Assembly: GCA_026713345.1 (NCBI GenBank)
Contig: JAPOOQ010000198.1
Span: 1 to 31,206 of the forward strand
Direction of reading: 5' to 3'
Length of the DNA: 31,206 nt
Source of the DNA: Gemmatimonadota bacterium
Lineage (GTDB): Bacteria > Gemmatimonadota > Gemmatimonadetes > Longimicrobiales > Gaopeijiaceae
The notes beneath the pieces were generated by a model, which was not told where the DNA came from, made no database searches, and saw nothing but the letters and a program-made list of their open reading frames with translations. This document shows, piece after piece, positions 1 to 7,216 of this stretch; the stretch's first letter is position 1; each line of letters opens with the position of its first letter. The translations under genes were made by a program, and so were the position numbers.

Positions 1-156
1 CACCTGTTAGCTCCGGACGGAGCATGGCTCCACCGCCTCACGATCCCGTCGGGGCGGACCCTTCTCGACGCGGGTCCGGGCTGGGTTCTGTTGCTGGAGA
101 AAGGCGAGTTCGACGAACAGAGCGTGGCCGTCTACGAGCTGATGGAGGGTTCGTGA
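1..156 (+). CDS. C-terminal end of a 6-bladed beta-propeller protein (5' truncated)
   Basis: Frame 1 is open from the window edge to a TGA and gives 51 residues of a protein whose start lies outside the window. The visible tail reads as alternating beta strands: a DG turn, a short strand ending in LTIPSG, a strand carrying GWVLLLEKGEFDEQS, and a final strand VAVYEL. This pattern, in which a residue pair such as DE precedes the closing strand, is the usual end of the secreted 6-bladed beta-propeller proteins common in Gemmatimonadota, and it resembles the C-terminus of the propeller gene at 1700-2953. The assignment is by resemblance only; ligand and role are unknown. No database comparison was possible. 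Confidence 0.6.
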   Translation, partial: HLLAPDGAWLHRLTIPSGRTLLDAGPGWVLLLEKGEFDEQSVAVYELMEGS

Positions 157-499
157 GCAGCGCTTGCTGTTCTGCCATCGTGGTCCGCCGGTCGAACGGT
201 ACGGGCCTCCCGCACGTCTCGGTCGCCCTAGCCTCGAAATGCACCCGGATCGACGCGGTACCGACAAACGCAGTCTCGACGAGGTGCGCAGTGACCTCGA
301 CCGGTTCCTCTCCGAAGGTCGTCACCAGTCCCCCAGGACGCAAACAGAATCTACGCAGTCAGTATCCGCTATGACTCGCCAGGGCTCGACCCCGGGAGCT
401 GGGTGAGGCAACCCATGCTCATAGCGAGCACCCGACCGCTTACTCTCCCCCGGTTGGCGCAGGATGATGAAGCCGAGTGGCGAGCCGAGGCCTGGAGAA

Positions 500-534
500 T
501 TCCCGCCATTTCACCCGTTTTTCCCGCCATTTCA
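500..534. repeat. 14-base direct repeat, period 21
   Basis: The 14-mer ttcccgccatttca occurs exactly at 500-513 and again at 521-534, separated by 7 bases. It lies in the non-coding stretch upstream of the toxin-antitoxin genes. It could be a tandem protein-binding site or a chance duplication; nothing else in the window shows the same word. Confidence 0.5.
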
Positions 535-939
535 GCCAGATCGACCCAGACACGCCCCGACAGCAAGAAGCGCAGATCGTGCAGTCCCAGTTAGACTTAG
601 ACGATTTCTTGCAGGTTCGAGTCCTGGCGGGGACGCTTGCGGTGCCAGCGCCGGTCGTCTCTTGGTTGAATCAGCCTCCTCGGCCCCAACCGCGTGGGGG
701 AGACGCACCCTTGCTGCTGGCGTGGGCGAACGGGGGCCGGGCCGGGTTCGTGAATTCTTTCACAAGGTGGTGGGAAGTGACCCGGAGGGAGTTCCGGGCC
801 GGCCAGCGGCAACCCGTCTTCTGGCTGCTCCCGGCGCTTCTGGGGACCTAATCGCTTGGACTAAATCGGGGGATCCTGTCCATCCGTACACCAGAGTGCC
901 GTCGCCGAGCGTTGCAGCCGGAGTCGATTGAGGCAAGGC

Positions 940-977
940 TTGTCCCTCCAGCTTCACTGTGTGTATGTTTTACACAC
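940..977 (+). promoter_or_regulatory. Probable promoter with overlapping palindromic operator for the vapBC-type pair
   Basis: A perfect 7-base inverted repeat (gtgtgta, 5-base spacer, tacacac) occupies 959-977, ending 27 bases before the antitoxin ATG. A candidate -35 TTGTCC (940-945) and -10 TATGTT (964-969) are separated by 18 bases, so the palindrome covers the -10 element. Type II antitoxins with ribbon-helix-helix DNA-binding domains commonly repress their own promoter through such palindromes, so autoregulation is the likely reading. Promoter hexamers are only moderate matches; the palindrome is certain as sequence. Confidence 0.5.
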
Positions 978-1004
978 GCCCAGACACATTGCAGGAGGAA
1001 CGAC

Positions 1005-1238
1005 ATGGCTCGACGGGTCAACATCATGATGGACGAGGATTCCTGGCGCGTGATCCAGCGGTTGCCGCGCGGTAGCCGAAGCCGCGCCGTCAACGCCGCG
1101 ATTCGGGAGTGGGCGGGTGCTTCCCGGAGGCGGGACGCCTCGGCCCGCATGGATGCGCTTCGGAAGCGGATGCCCGCCATCGGGACCGACCGGATCGTCC
1201 AGTGGATAAGGGAGGGCCGGGAGCGACGCCTGCCGTGA
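1005..1238 (+). CDS. Ribbon-helix-helix antitoxin, VapB-like
   Basis: The 77-residue protein starts at the ATG at 1005, six bases downstream of a strong AGGAGG (993-998); longer in-frame starts lack a ribosome-binding site and would run through the operator. The N-terminus (ARRVNIMMDEDSW) fits a short beta strand followed by helices, as in ribbon-helix-helix DNA-binding antitoxins, and SRSRAVNAAIREW resembles the second helix region. The basic C-terminal part would wrap the toxin. Its stop overlaps the toxin start by four bases (GTGA), typical for coupled antitoxin-toxin expression. It should neutralise the PIN nuclease encoded next and repress the operon with it. Family by context and short-motif resemblance. 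Confidence 0.75.
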   Translation: MARRVNIMMDEDSWRVIQRLPRGSRSRAVNAAIREWAGASRRRDASARMDALRKRMPAIGTDRIVQWIREGRERRLP

Positions 1239-1657
1239 TCGTCACACCGGACGCGTCGGTTCTTCTCAAGTGGGTTCTTCCGGGCGACGACAAGCAGGAC
1301 ACGGACGCGGCGCTCGCGCTGCGTGACGAGGCGGTGGCCGGGGCCCTTGATCTGGTCGTTCCCCAACTGTGGATCTACGAGGTGGGCAACACGCTGGCGA
1401 GGCGCTTTCCCGATGACGCGGAGGAGTTGCTGGCATCTCTGACCGACTTCGGCCTGACCGAAGCGAAGCTGGATTCAAGGTGGAGAACCCGCACCGTGTC
1501 CCTGTCGGTGACCTACGGAGTCGCATTCTACGATGCGGCGTACCATGCCGTGGCACTTGGCCTGGGCGGCGTTTTCGTCACGGCGGATGAGCGGTACGTC
1601 CGGCGCGCTTCGGGAGCCGGAGCCATTTCATCCTTGCGGCTCTGGCGGATGCCGTGA
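1235..1657 (+). CDS. PIN-domain ribonuclease toxin, VapC-like
   Basis: A 140-residue PIN-domain protein. The start is the GTG at 1235, inside the antitoxin stop (GTGA), which places the first acidic residue near the N-terminus as expected. The acidic PIN residues are visible: D6 (VTPDASVLLKW), E49 (IYEVGNTL), D100 (FYDAAYHAVA) and D118 (VTADERY). Together these coordinate the metal ions used to cut RNA, so the protein looks catalytically intact. VapC-type toxins usually cleave tRNA or rRNA and are held inactive by the partner antitoxin. The length is normal for the family. The pair is convergent with the propeller gene, 42 bases away. RNA target unknown. Confidence 0.88.
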   Translation: MIVTPDASVLLKWVLPGDDKQDTDAALALRDEAVAGALDLVVPQLWIYEVGNTLARRFPDDAEELLASLTDFGLTEAKLDSRWRTRTVSLSVTYGVAFYDAAYHAVALGLGGVFVTADERYVRRASGAGAISSLRLWRMP

Positions 1658-1699
1658 AGCGTGGCCTGAAGCCGAAGATCACGGACCGCCTCACGGGCT

Positions 1700-2953
1700 T
1701 CAGCGCACCTCGACCGGCAACCGCCTCACGGTGATGACCGGAACATCCAACTCGTCCGTTTCGATGAACGCGACCAGGCCATCCGGTCCGAAGGCGTCCG
1801 GCATCACGAGGCTCCCCCGTGGAAAGGTGCCGATGTAGCGTCCGTCCGCCGAGATCACGTCGATTGCACCCGACTCGGTCACGTCGGGCGCCGTGCTCCG
1901 CTGGACCCAGAGCGTACCATCCCACGTAGCGTGTAGTGCAGCGATCACCGGCACTTCGGGGAAGAACTGCATGTTCTCGACCGCAGCCTTCCGCGCCTCG
2001 GCCATGGCCCTTGTCAACGCCTCCATTTCTGCAGTTGGCTCCCCTCCTCCCTCGCTTGTGGTCCGCCGGTTCCATGCCTGCTCCTCAAGCCGACGGTCGC
2101 GCTCGGCCCTTTTGATCGCCTCCGTAGCCCGCAACGGCGGTATCGGCCTCCGCAGGATCCGCGTTGCCACGCCCGACCGATCGGTCAGCTTGACCGCGTA
2201 GGCCGAGGAATCCGCGAACACGATCCCGCCCGACGGCAGGACATCGAACAGAAGAGCAGGCTCGAAACCCCATTCCTCACCGACGAAATCCTCCAGGGTC
2301 ACGGGGGCACCGCGGGCCTCGGCCCACGGCTGCGGCACCCAGGCTTCCACGACAGTCCGCTCGCTCACCTCGCCCGACGACAGGTCGAACCGAATGATGG
2401 CGCGCCTGCCCTGGTCCTCACGACGCCACGACACGCCCACCACGGTGCCGGCGTCGACCGGGTCCGGCCGCAGGTTGGGGCCCACCGCGCCCCTCACCAT
2501 GCGTTCGAAGTCGCCTTCCGGCCCGAACAGGTGGGATCCCATGTGCAGGACATCCTCGATGAGCGTGCGCCCGTCCGCCCAAACCACCATGCGCCGCGGC
2601 CACTGGAACTCTCCCGGCCCCTCGCCCTGGCGCCCGAAGTCCTTCACATGCCGACCTGCAGGGTCCACGATGACCACGCGCGTCCCGGCATCAGGCCCCG
2701 GGGCATCCAGAATGTAGAGGTTGCCCGTGCGGTCGAATCCGATGTGTTGAACCGCGGTGAACTGCTCCCACCCGGACCGGGCCATGGCGGACCCGATGCG
2801 GTACACCGGCTCCAGATTCACGGCAAGCGGAAGATCTTCAGCCGGCAGATCGACCACCTCCTGGGCCCGGACACCCCCAGCTCCGAGCGTCGCCAGGAGC
2901 CCCACGGTGGGCCACGTTCCGTAAACGGCAACTGATCGCGATTGCCAACGCAT
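1700..2953 (-). CDS. Secreted 6-bladed beta-propeller protein with helical insertion
   Basis: A 417-residue protein. The start is the ATG at 2953, preceded by AAGGAGA; longer frames lack a signal peptide at their N-terminus. Residues 1-30 form a signal peptide with a probable cut after VRA. The motif GRQGEGPGEF (108-117) is the hallmark of this bacterial 6-bladed propeller group, and repeated strand-turn units such as IGFDRTGNLYILD, VIVDPAGRHVKDFG and IDVISADGRYIG follow. About 50 residues near 278-330 are charged and helical (KRAERDRRLEEQ, EMEALTRAMAEARKAA), interrupting the propeller. It is divergent from a second propeller gene at 3132. Export to the periplasm or surface is likely; ligand or activity is unknown. 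Confidence 0.8.
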   Translation of the reverse strand: MRWQSRSVAVYGTWPTVGLLATLGAGGVRAQEVVDLPAEDLPLAVNLEPVYRIGSAMARSGWEQFTAVQHIGFDRTGNLYILDAPGPDAGTRVVIVDPAGRHVKDFGRQGEGPGEFQWPRRMVVWADGRTLIEDVLHMGSHLFGPEGDFERMVRGAVGPNLRPDPVDAGTVVGVSWRREDQGRRAIIRFDLSSGEVSERTVVEAWVPQPWAEARGAPVTLEDFVGEEWGFEPALLFDVLPSGGIVFADSSAYAVKLTDRSGVATRILRRPIPPLRATEAIKRAERDRRLEEQAWNRRTTSEGGGEPTAEMEALTRAMAEARKAAVENMQFFPEVPVIAALHATWDGTLWVQRSTAPDVTESGAIDVISADGRYIGTFPRGSLVMPDAFGPDGLVAFIETDELDVPVITVRRLPVEVR

Positions 2954-3131
2954 CCTGACATCTCCTTTGCCCGGCCATGATTCCGCGGCACCGCGGCCTG
3001 GCCACGCCGACCCGGCACCGATGTGTCTTGGATGCATCGAAGCGGCAGATGGTTCGCACACCCGGTCTCGCACCCATATTGTTCTACAGGCGGACGTGGT
3101 CGTCTGCGCCCCATCCACGAGGAGGGTCGAC
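2954..3131. promoter_or_regulatory. Divergent intergenic region between two propeller genes
   Basis: This 178-base gap must carry the start signals for both flanking secreted propeller genes. Ribosome-binding sites are clear on both sides: TCTCCTTT at 2961-2968 (AAAGGAGA on the minus strand) and AGGAGG at 3120-3125. A weak plus-strand promoter candidate is TTCGCA with TATTGT 18 bases downstream (about 3052-3081). The short palindromic word CCGCGG occurs twice, 2 bases apart, near 2983-2996. No regulator can be named. Confidence 0.4.
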
Positions 3132-4274
3132 ATGCTCATTCCAGGACGCCTTCTCATCGCCGTGCTGCTGGTGACTGCGGCAAACGCAGCGATCCCGTCC
3201 GCCGCACAGGCTCAACAGCACTGGGCCCTGTCGGGCGACAGTCGCGGTCGCCATCTGGTGCGGGACGCCGAGGATCTCTGCACGACGTGCGTGCAGCTCG
3301 AGGAGTTGGCGGTCCTGGGCGATATGGCTGGGGATGGATTTATCCAGTGGTCCCGCGTCGCGACACGAGACAGCCTGGGCCGCTACTGGGTCGGGCAGGG
3401 ACAATCGCTGAAGGTGTATGACGCTGCCGGACGGTTCCTTCGTGAAATGGGTCGGGCGGGAGAGGGCCCGCTGGAGTTTGGTCGCGTAGTCTTCGTGCGC
3501 GCGGACTCTGACGGTGTGCACGTCCTGGATGTGCGGAACAGCCGTGAGAGCGTTATCGATGCGAACTTCGCCCTGTCGGAAGAGCAGAGACTTCCGGGTC
3601 GTTTCCGATCCATCTACAGTGTCGCGGCCTTGAATGGGGATTATGTCGCAAATGCCTGGGTCCTGTCGCCCGAAGGGATCCGCTTGCCGTTGCACGTCAT
3701 CCGCGGACAGGAGGTTGTGCGCTCCTTCGGTGTGTCCGATGCGACCGACCCATACGACGTGTGGCGCTCACTCCGGATCCTTGCGGCCAGACCGGACGGC
3801 GTCATCGCGGCCGCAGAGCGATTCGCCTACACGGTCGAAGTGTGGGACTCCGGTGGGAGTCGGTTGGTCGACCTGCATCATGAGGTGAGCCTCAACGAGG
3901 TCGAGGTCAGGCAGGTTCCGTACAATCTGACGGATCACCCGCCGCCGCATGAGGTGATCGCCGTTCGCTTCGACGGCGCCGGCAGGTTGTGGGTTCTGTT
4001 CCACATGATGCGCGATGGCTGGGAGCGACACTACGAGCCGCAAGAGTTTCCCGACGGCCAAACCGGCATCAGGCGGCGGTCGGATAGCACGTTGGACTCG
4101 ATCTACGAGTCAAGGCTCGATGTCATCGATCTGCAGTCGGGCACGGTGGTTGCCAGAGCGCAGCTGCCAGGACATTTCGAGGCCTTTGTGGGCGACGGAC
4201 TGCTGCTCCAGTACCGTGAGCTGCCGAACACGGAACAGCTGGCCATCTGGCGCGTCACGATCGACGGTCGGTAG
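3132..4274 (+). CDS. Secreted 6-bladed beta-propeller protein
   Basis: A 380-residue protein starting at the ATG at 3132, behind AGGAGG (3120-3125). Residues 1-27 are a signal peptide ending AQA. A CTTC pair (C50, C53) precedes the motif GRAGEGPLEF (107-116), which matches the GRxGEGPxEF signature of the divergent gene at 1700-2953. Strand-turn repeats such as LKVYDAAGRFLREMG, VHVLDVRNSRES, VEVWDSGGSRLVDL and LDVIDLQSGTVV follow, consistent with propeller blades. The two cysteines could form a disulfide or bind a metal or thiol partner. Predicted to act outside the cytoplasm. Function unknown; the family is often multicopy in Gemmatimonadota. Confidence 0.82.
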   Translation: MLIPGRLLIAVLLVTAANAAIPSAAQAQQHWALSGDSRGRHLVRDAEDLCTTCVQLEELAVLGDMAGDGFIQWSRVATRDSLGRYWVGQGQSLKVYDAAGRFLREMGRAGEGPLEFGRVVFVRADSDGVHVLDVRNSRESVIDANFALSEEQRLPGRFRSIYSVAALNGDYVANAWVLSPEGIRLPLHVIRGQEVVRSFGVSDATDPYDVWRSLRILAARPDGVIAAAERFAYTVEVWDSGGSRLVDLHHEVSLNEVEVRQVPYNLTDHPPPHEVIAVRFDGAGRLWVLFHMMRDGWERHYEPQEFPDGQTGIRRRSDSTLDSIYESRLDVIDLQSGTVVARAQLPGHFEAFVGDGLLLQYRELPNTEQLAIWRVTIDGR

Positions 4275-4313
4275 ACGGCTGCGTGCCCCGGGAGGGCGCA
4301 ACCTTTCCGTGAT

Positions 4314-4336
4314 CTCAACCGTACGACTAGGTTGAG
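4314..4336. promoter_or_regulatory. 7-base inverted repeat upstream of the TPR-thioredoxin gene
   Basis: CTCAACC (4314-4320) and GGTTGAG (4330-4336) form a perfect 7-base inverted repeat with a 9-base spacer, 35 bases before the ATG at 4371. There is no T-run after it, so it is a poor intrinsic terminator for the upstream propeller gene. An operator or a leader hairpin for the downstream gene is equally possible. Confidence 0.4.
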
Positions 4337-4370
4337 TGGCCCTGCTGTCCCCCGCCCCGGAGGTGTTGCG

Positions 4371-6605
4371 ATGTCGATCCGTTCCCACCGATCCGGCCTC
4401 AGGGCCGGGCTCTTTCTCGCTGGAATCCTCCTGGTCTTTGGCGCTTGCGAGGGCGGCGGCACGCCGTCCGACTACACCCCCGAGGAACTGGACGCCGCGA
4501 AGGCCCAGCTTCGGGACCACCGGCGGCTCCGAACGTTCGAAGCCGGCAAACTGTTCGGCGACGAGTGGGTCGCCCGCGCGCCGCACGACGCGGAACTCCG
4601 CGCGCTCTACGCCTATCAGCTCGTGGGCTGGGGCTTCTCGAGGGAGATCCACGAGCAGGCCGATGCGATCCTGGCCGACGATCCGGAGAATCCCTGGGGA
4701 CTCTACACGCGGGCCTACGCCCACCTCGTCGACCGTGACCCCCAACTCGCGCACGAAACGGTTCGGGAGGCCTGGGAGGCTTCGCCGCAGCCGGAGTTCG
4801 CCTTCCTCTACCTGAGGGCGCTGTCGCAGGATGATTTCGAGGTGGCGCGCGAATTCCTGGGCTCCCTCGACGAAGAGGCCCGCGGCTGGCCGGAGGTCAT
4901 GCGCATGGAGGCCGAGATCGAGTCCACGGCCCGCTATGTGCTGGAAGACCCGACATGGGCGGACTCCATGCGAGCGACGTGGGCGGAGTACAAGGAACGG
5001 CATCCGGACCACGTCCTCGGATACACGAGGCTCGCCAACGAGGCATACAACGACCGCCGCCTGGACGAATGGACCTCCCTCATGGGGACCGCTCTCGAAC
5101 TTGCACCGGGGTCGGCGGAGGTGCGGGGGCAGCACTGGCGGGGTCTGTGGATGTCGGAACTGCTCCCCCGAGAGGAGCGGCGTCCGGCCATCGAGGCCAG
5201 CATGGCGGCGTACCGTGAGGCAAGCCCCGAGACCGTGGAAGGCCTGCAGAGCATCGCGTCGATGTACCGGCAGATGGAGGACGAGGAGCGCGCGGCCGAA
5301 ATCGACGCCCGGATCGTGGAACGCGACCCCGCCAGCCCCCACGCATCCTCGGTCTATCTCGCCCGGATGCGAGCGACGGACGAAAAGCTCTCCGAGATCT
5401 TTGACGAGCATGGGCAAGACTCACCGGAGTACCGCGCCCAGCTCGAGGCCGTACGGGACGCCGTACACGAATACCTGGCCAAGCCGCTCTATAGCGATAC
5501 CTACAAGGGCGGCGCCTACATCGACCTCTACTATGCGCTCAGGGCGATGGACCCAGTCCCGGCCGAGGAGTTGGCAGAGGCCATCCGGGGCCTGGCGGAG
5601 CACGAACGCCTGAATCCCCACATCACGTTCGGGACCGCCCCGCTGGCCATGATCGATCACACGCCCTACGCGTTGGAAGCAGCCGACATCGTACGAGCTG
5701 GCGCACCCCACATATTCGAGAACCTGGAGGGGGCACGCAGCTTCTACGATACGGAAGGAGAGTGGGACGGGGCGCTCCGGAGCACTCTCAGCGGCATCTA
5801 CGACGTGATCGGCTGGGCCTACTTCAAGGCCGGCCGCACCGAAGACGGGCTTCACACGCTGGAACGGGCGCTGGCCATCTCATCCTACGACCGGAATGTG
5901 AGGTATCATCTCGGGCAGGTGTACGAGCGTTTGGCGGTCGAAGCCGAAGAGGACGGCGACACCGAAGCCGTGACGGAGTGGCTGGACCAGGCCGAGGACT
6001 CCTACATCGCCGGATTCGGGGCCAGCAGGGGCGAGAATCCCAACGAGACCGCGCTGGAAGCGCTGTACGAGCACCGCAACGGGAGCCGCGAGGGGATCGA
6101 GGAATACCTCGCGACGCTCGACGAACGGGACCGGATCCGGCGGCGCGAGCGCATCCTGGAGTCGCGAGTGGAAGCCGCTGACACGTACGAACCGTTCGAG
6201 CTCGCCCGGCTGGACGGCGAGATGATCAACTCGGCGGACCTCGAGGGCAAGATCGCGGTGCTGCACTTCTGGGGAACGTGGTGCGGCCCCTGCATCGTCG
6301 AGCTGCCCGAGTACCAGGAGTTCGACGAACGCTACCGGGAAGACCCCGACGTGCATGTCCTCTCGATCAGCAACGATGAGTCGAACGAGATCATCGAGGA
6401 CTACCTCGCAAAGAACAACTTCGACTTCACGGTGCTGGTAGACGACGGCTACGCCGAGCGCGCCCGCGTACGTGCGTGGCCGACCACGTGGTTCGTCGAC
6501 CGGGACGGCCACGTTCAGTTCGTGCAGATCGGCACGGCGCTGAAGCTCGACGAGGAATTCTCCTGGCGCGTGGAGGCGCTCCGCGAGGATGCGGGCAGCC
6601 ATTGA
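4371..6605 (+). CDS. TPR-like lipoprotein with C-terminal TlpA-type thioredoxin domain
   Basis: A 744-residue protein. The ATG at 4371 follows GGAGGT at 4359-4364. The N-terminus is a signal sequence leading to VFGAC, a loose lipobox, so it is probably a lipoprotein. The middle, roughly residues 40-600, is acidic and helical with repeated helix pairs that read as degenerate TPR units (for example GWAYFKAGRTEDGLHTLERA). The last ~140 residues form a thioredoxin-like domain with WCGPC at 637-641 and a probable cis-proline in AWPTTWFVD. Such TlpA/ResA-type domains reduce or isomerise disulfides in the periplasm. A cupredoxin-like gene follows 29 bases downstream, suggesting an extracytoplasmic redox pair. 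Substrate unknown. Confidence 0.85.
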   Translation: MSIRSHRSGLRAGLFLAGILLVFGACEGGGTPSDYTPEELDAAKAQLRDHRRLRTFEAGKLFGDEWVARAPHDAELRALYAYQLVGWGFSREIHEQADAILADDPENPWGLYTRAYAHLVDRDPQLAHETVREAWEASPQPEFAFLYLRALSQDDFEVAREFLGSLDEEARGWPEVMRMEAEIESTARYVLEDPTWADSMRATWAEYKERHPDHVLGYTRLANEAYNDRRLDEWTSLMGTALELAPGSAEVRGQHWRGLWMSELLPREERRPAIEASMAAYREASPETVEGLQSIASMYRQMEDEERAAEIDARIVERDPASPHASSVYLARMRATDEKLSEIFDEHGQDSPEYRAQLEAVRDAVHEYLAKPLYSDTYKGGAYIDLYYALRAMDPVPAEELAEAIRGLAEHERLNPHITFGTAPLAMIDHTPYALEAADIVRAGAPHIFENLEGARSFYDTEGEWDGALRSTLSGIYDVIGWAYFKAGRTEDGLHTLERALAISSYDRNVRYHLGQVYERLAVEAEEDGDTEAVTEWLDQAEDSYIAGFGASRGENPNETALEALYEHRNGSREGIEEYLATLDERDRIRRRERILESRVEAADTYEPFELARLDGEMINSADLEGKIAVLHFWGTWCGPCIVELPEYQEFDERYREDPDVHVLSISNDESNEIIEDYLAKNNFDFTVLVDDGYAERARVRAWPTTWFVDRDGHVQFVQIGTALKLDEEFSWRVEALREDAGSH

Positions 6606-6634
6606 CCGGGCAAGCGGCCCAGGACTGGAATACG

Positions 6635-7216
6635 ATGCCGAAGCAATCAACGATTTTGACGCTGTGCGCCATCGCTCTCATCGGATGCGGGAGCGGTGAA
6701 GAAGACGACCAGCCCGCATCGCCGGCCGGCCCCGCCACCGAGGCGGACGCAGCGGTCTCTGCCGCGATGCCTGCCGACTGGATCTCGGTGGATGACGCGG
6801 CGCGTACGGTCAGCATCACCCTCCTGGCGGGCGAGACCGACGCGAACAACCGCTGGAACTTCAACGGCTACGCGAGCGGCGAGGCCACGGTCGTCGTTCC
6901 GCTCGGATACACCGTCACGGTCAACTTCGAGAATCGCGATCCCGCGCACCGTCACAGCGTCGGCGTGCTCGCGAAGGCGGCGAGCTACCCGGCCATCTTC
7001 GACGAAGCCACGCCCGTGTTCGACGGCGCCATCACCTCCAACGCCACGTCGATGGCAGAGGCCACGGCGCCTGGCGGCGGAACCGAGAGCATCACCTTCG
7101 TCGCCTCGCAAGCCGGCGAGTACGCGCTCGTCTGCCCCGTCCCGGCCAATGCGGTCACGGGGATGTGGATCGGGTTCGAGGTCTCCGAGTCGGGCGACTC
7201 GGGACTGCGGAATTAG
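6635..7216 (+). CDS. Sulfocyanin/rusticyanin-like cupredoxin lipoprotein with altered copper site
   Basis: A 193-residue lipoprotein: residues 1-18 end in LIGC, a good lipobox with C18 as the lipidated residue. After an Ala/Glu linker, the segment WNFNGYASGEATVVVP and YTVTVNFENRDP resemble the sulfocyanin signature. The likely ligands are H107 (HRHSVG), C167 and M177, in the C-x4-[H]-x4-M arrangement of rusticyanin and sulfocyanin. The residue between them, normally His, is Asn172 (AAT, 7148-7150), so a standard type 1 copper site is incomplete. The start ATG at 6635 is chosen because it gives the lipoprotein signal; AGGA is at 6621. It ends tail-to-tail with the DUF368 gene, the two stop codons overlapping at 7213-7216. 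Electron transfer or copper binding is inferred only. Confidence 0.75.
   Translation: MPKQSTILTLCAIALIGCGSGEEDDQPASPAGPATEADAAVSAAMPADWISVDDAARTVSITLLAGETDANNRWNFNGYASGEATVVVPLGYTVTVNFENRDPAHRHSVGVLAKAASYPAIFDEATPVFDGAITSNATSMAEATAPGGGTESITFVASQAGEYALVCPVPANAVTGMWIGFEVSESGDSGLRN

Larger units (their letters stand above)
157..1004. other. 850-base stretch with no convincing gene
   Basis: Open frames exist on both strands but none has a ribosome-binding site, a recognisable domain or plausible composition. A minus-strand frame over roughly 160-358 keeps high GC at third codon positions and predicts amphipathic beta strands (for example SIRVHFEARA), so it may be the remnant of a decayed gene. 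A tRNA T-arm-like motif lies near 610-630 but no matching acceptor or anticodon arm is present. A 14-base direct repeat sits at 500-534. The last 65 bases carry the likely control region of the toxin-antitoxin pair. The stretch looks like decayed or integration-prone accessory DNA. Confidence 0.5.

Noticed and set aside
545..640. Complete tRNA gene around the T-arm motif
   Set aside because: No acceptor stem, D arm or anticodon arm pairs upstream at tRNA distances; the T-stem itself has a mismatch.
477..851. 124-residue plus-strand open frame
   Set aside because: No ribosome-binding site, no recognisable domain, Arg/Pro-rich composition typical of chance frames in GC-rich DNA, and it runs through the direct repeat and T-arm motif.
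912..1004. Longer version of the antitoxin starting upstream
   Set aside because: It would be translated through the promoter/operator palindrome and lacks a ribosome-binding site, whereas the ATG at 1005 has a strong one.
4110..5417. 435-residue minus-strand open frame
   Set aside because: Antisense to the propeller gene end and TPR-thioredoxin gene, both with export signals and ribosome-binding sites.
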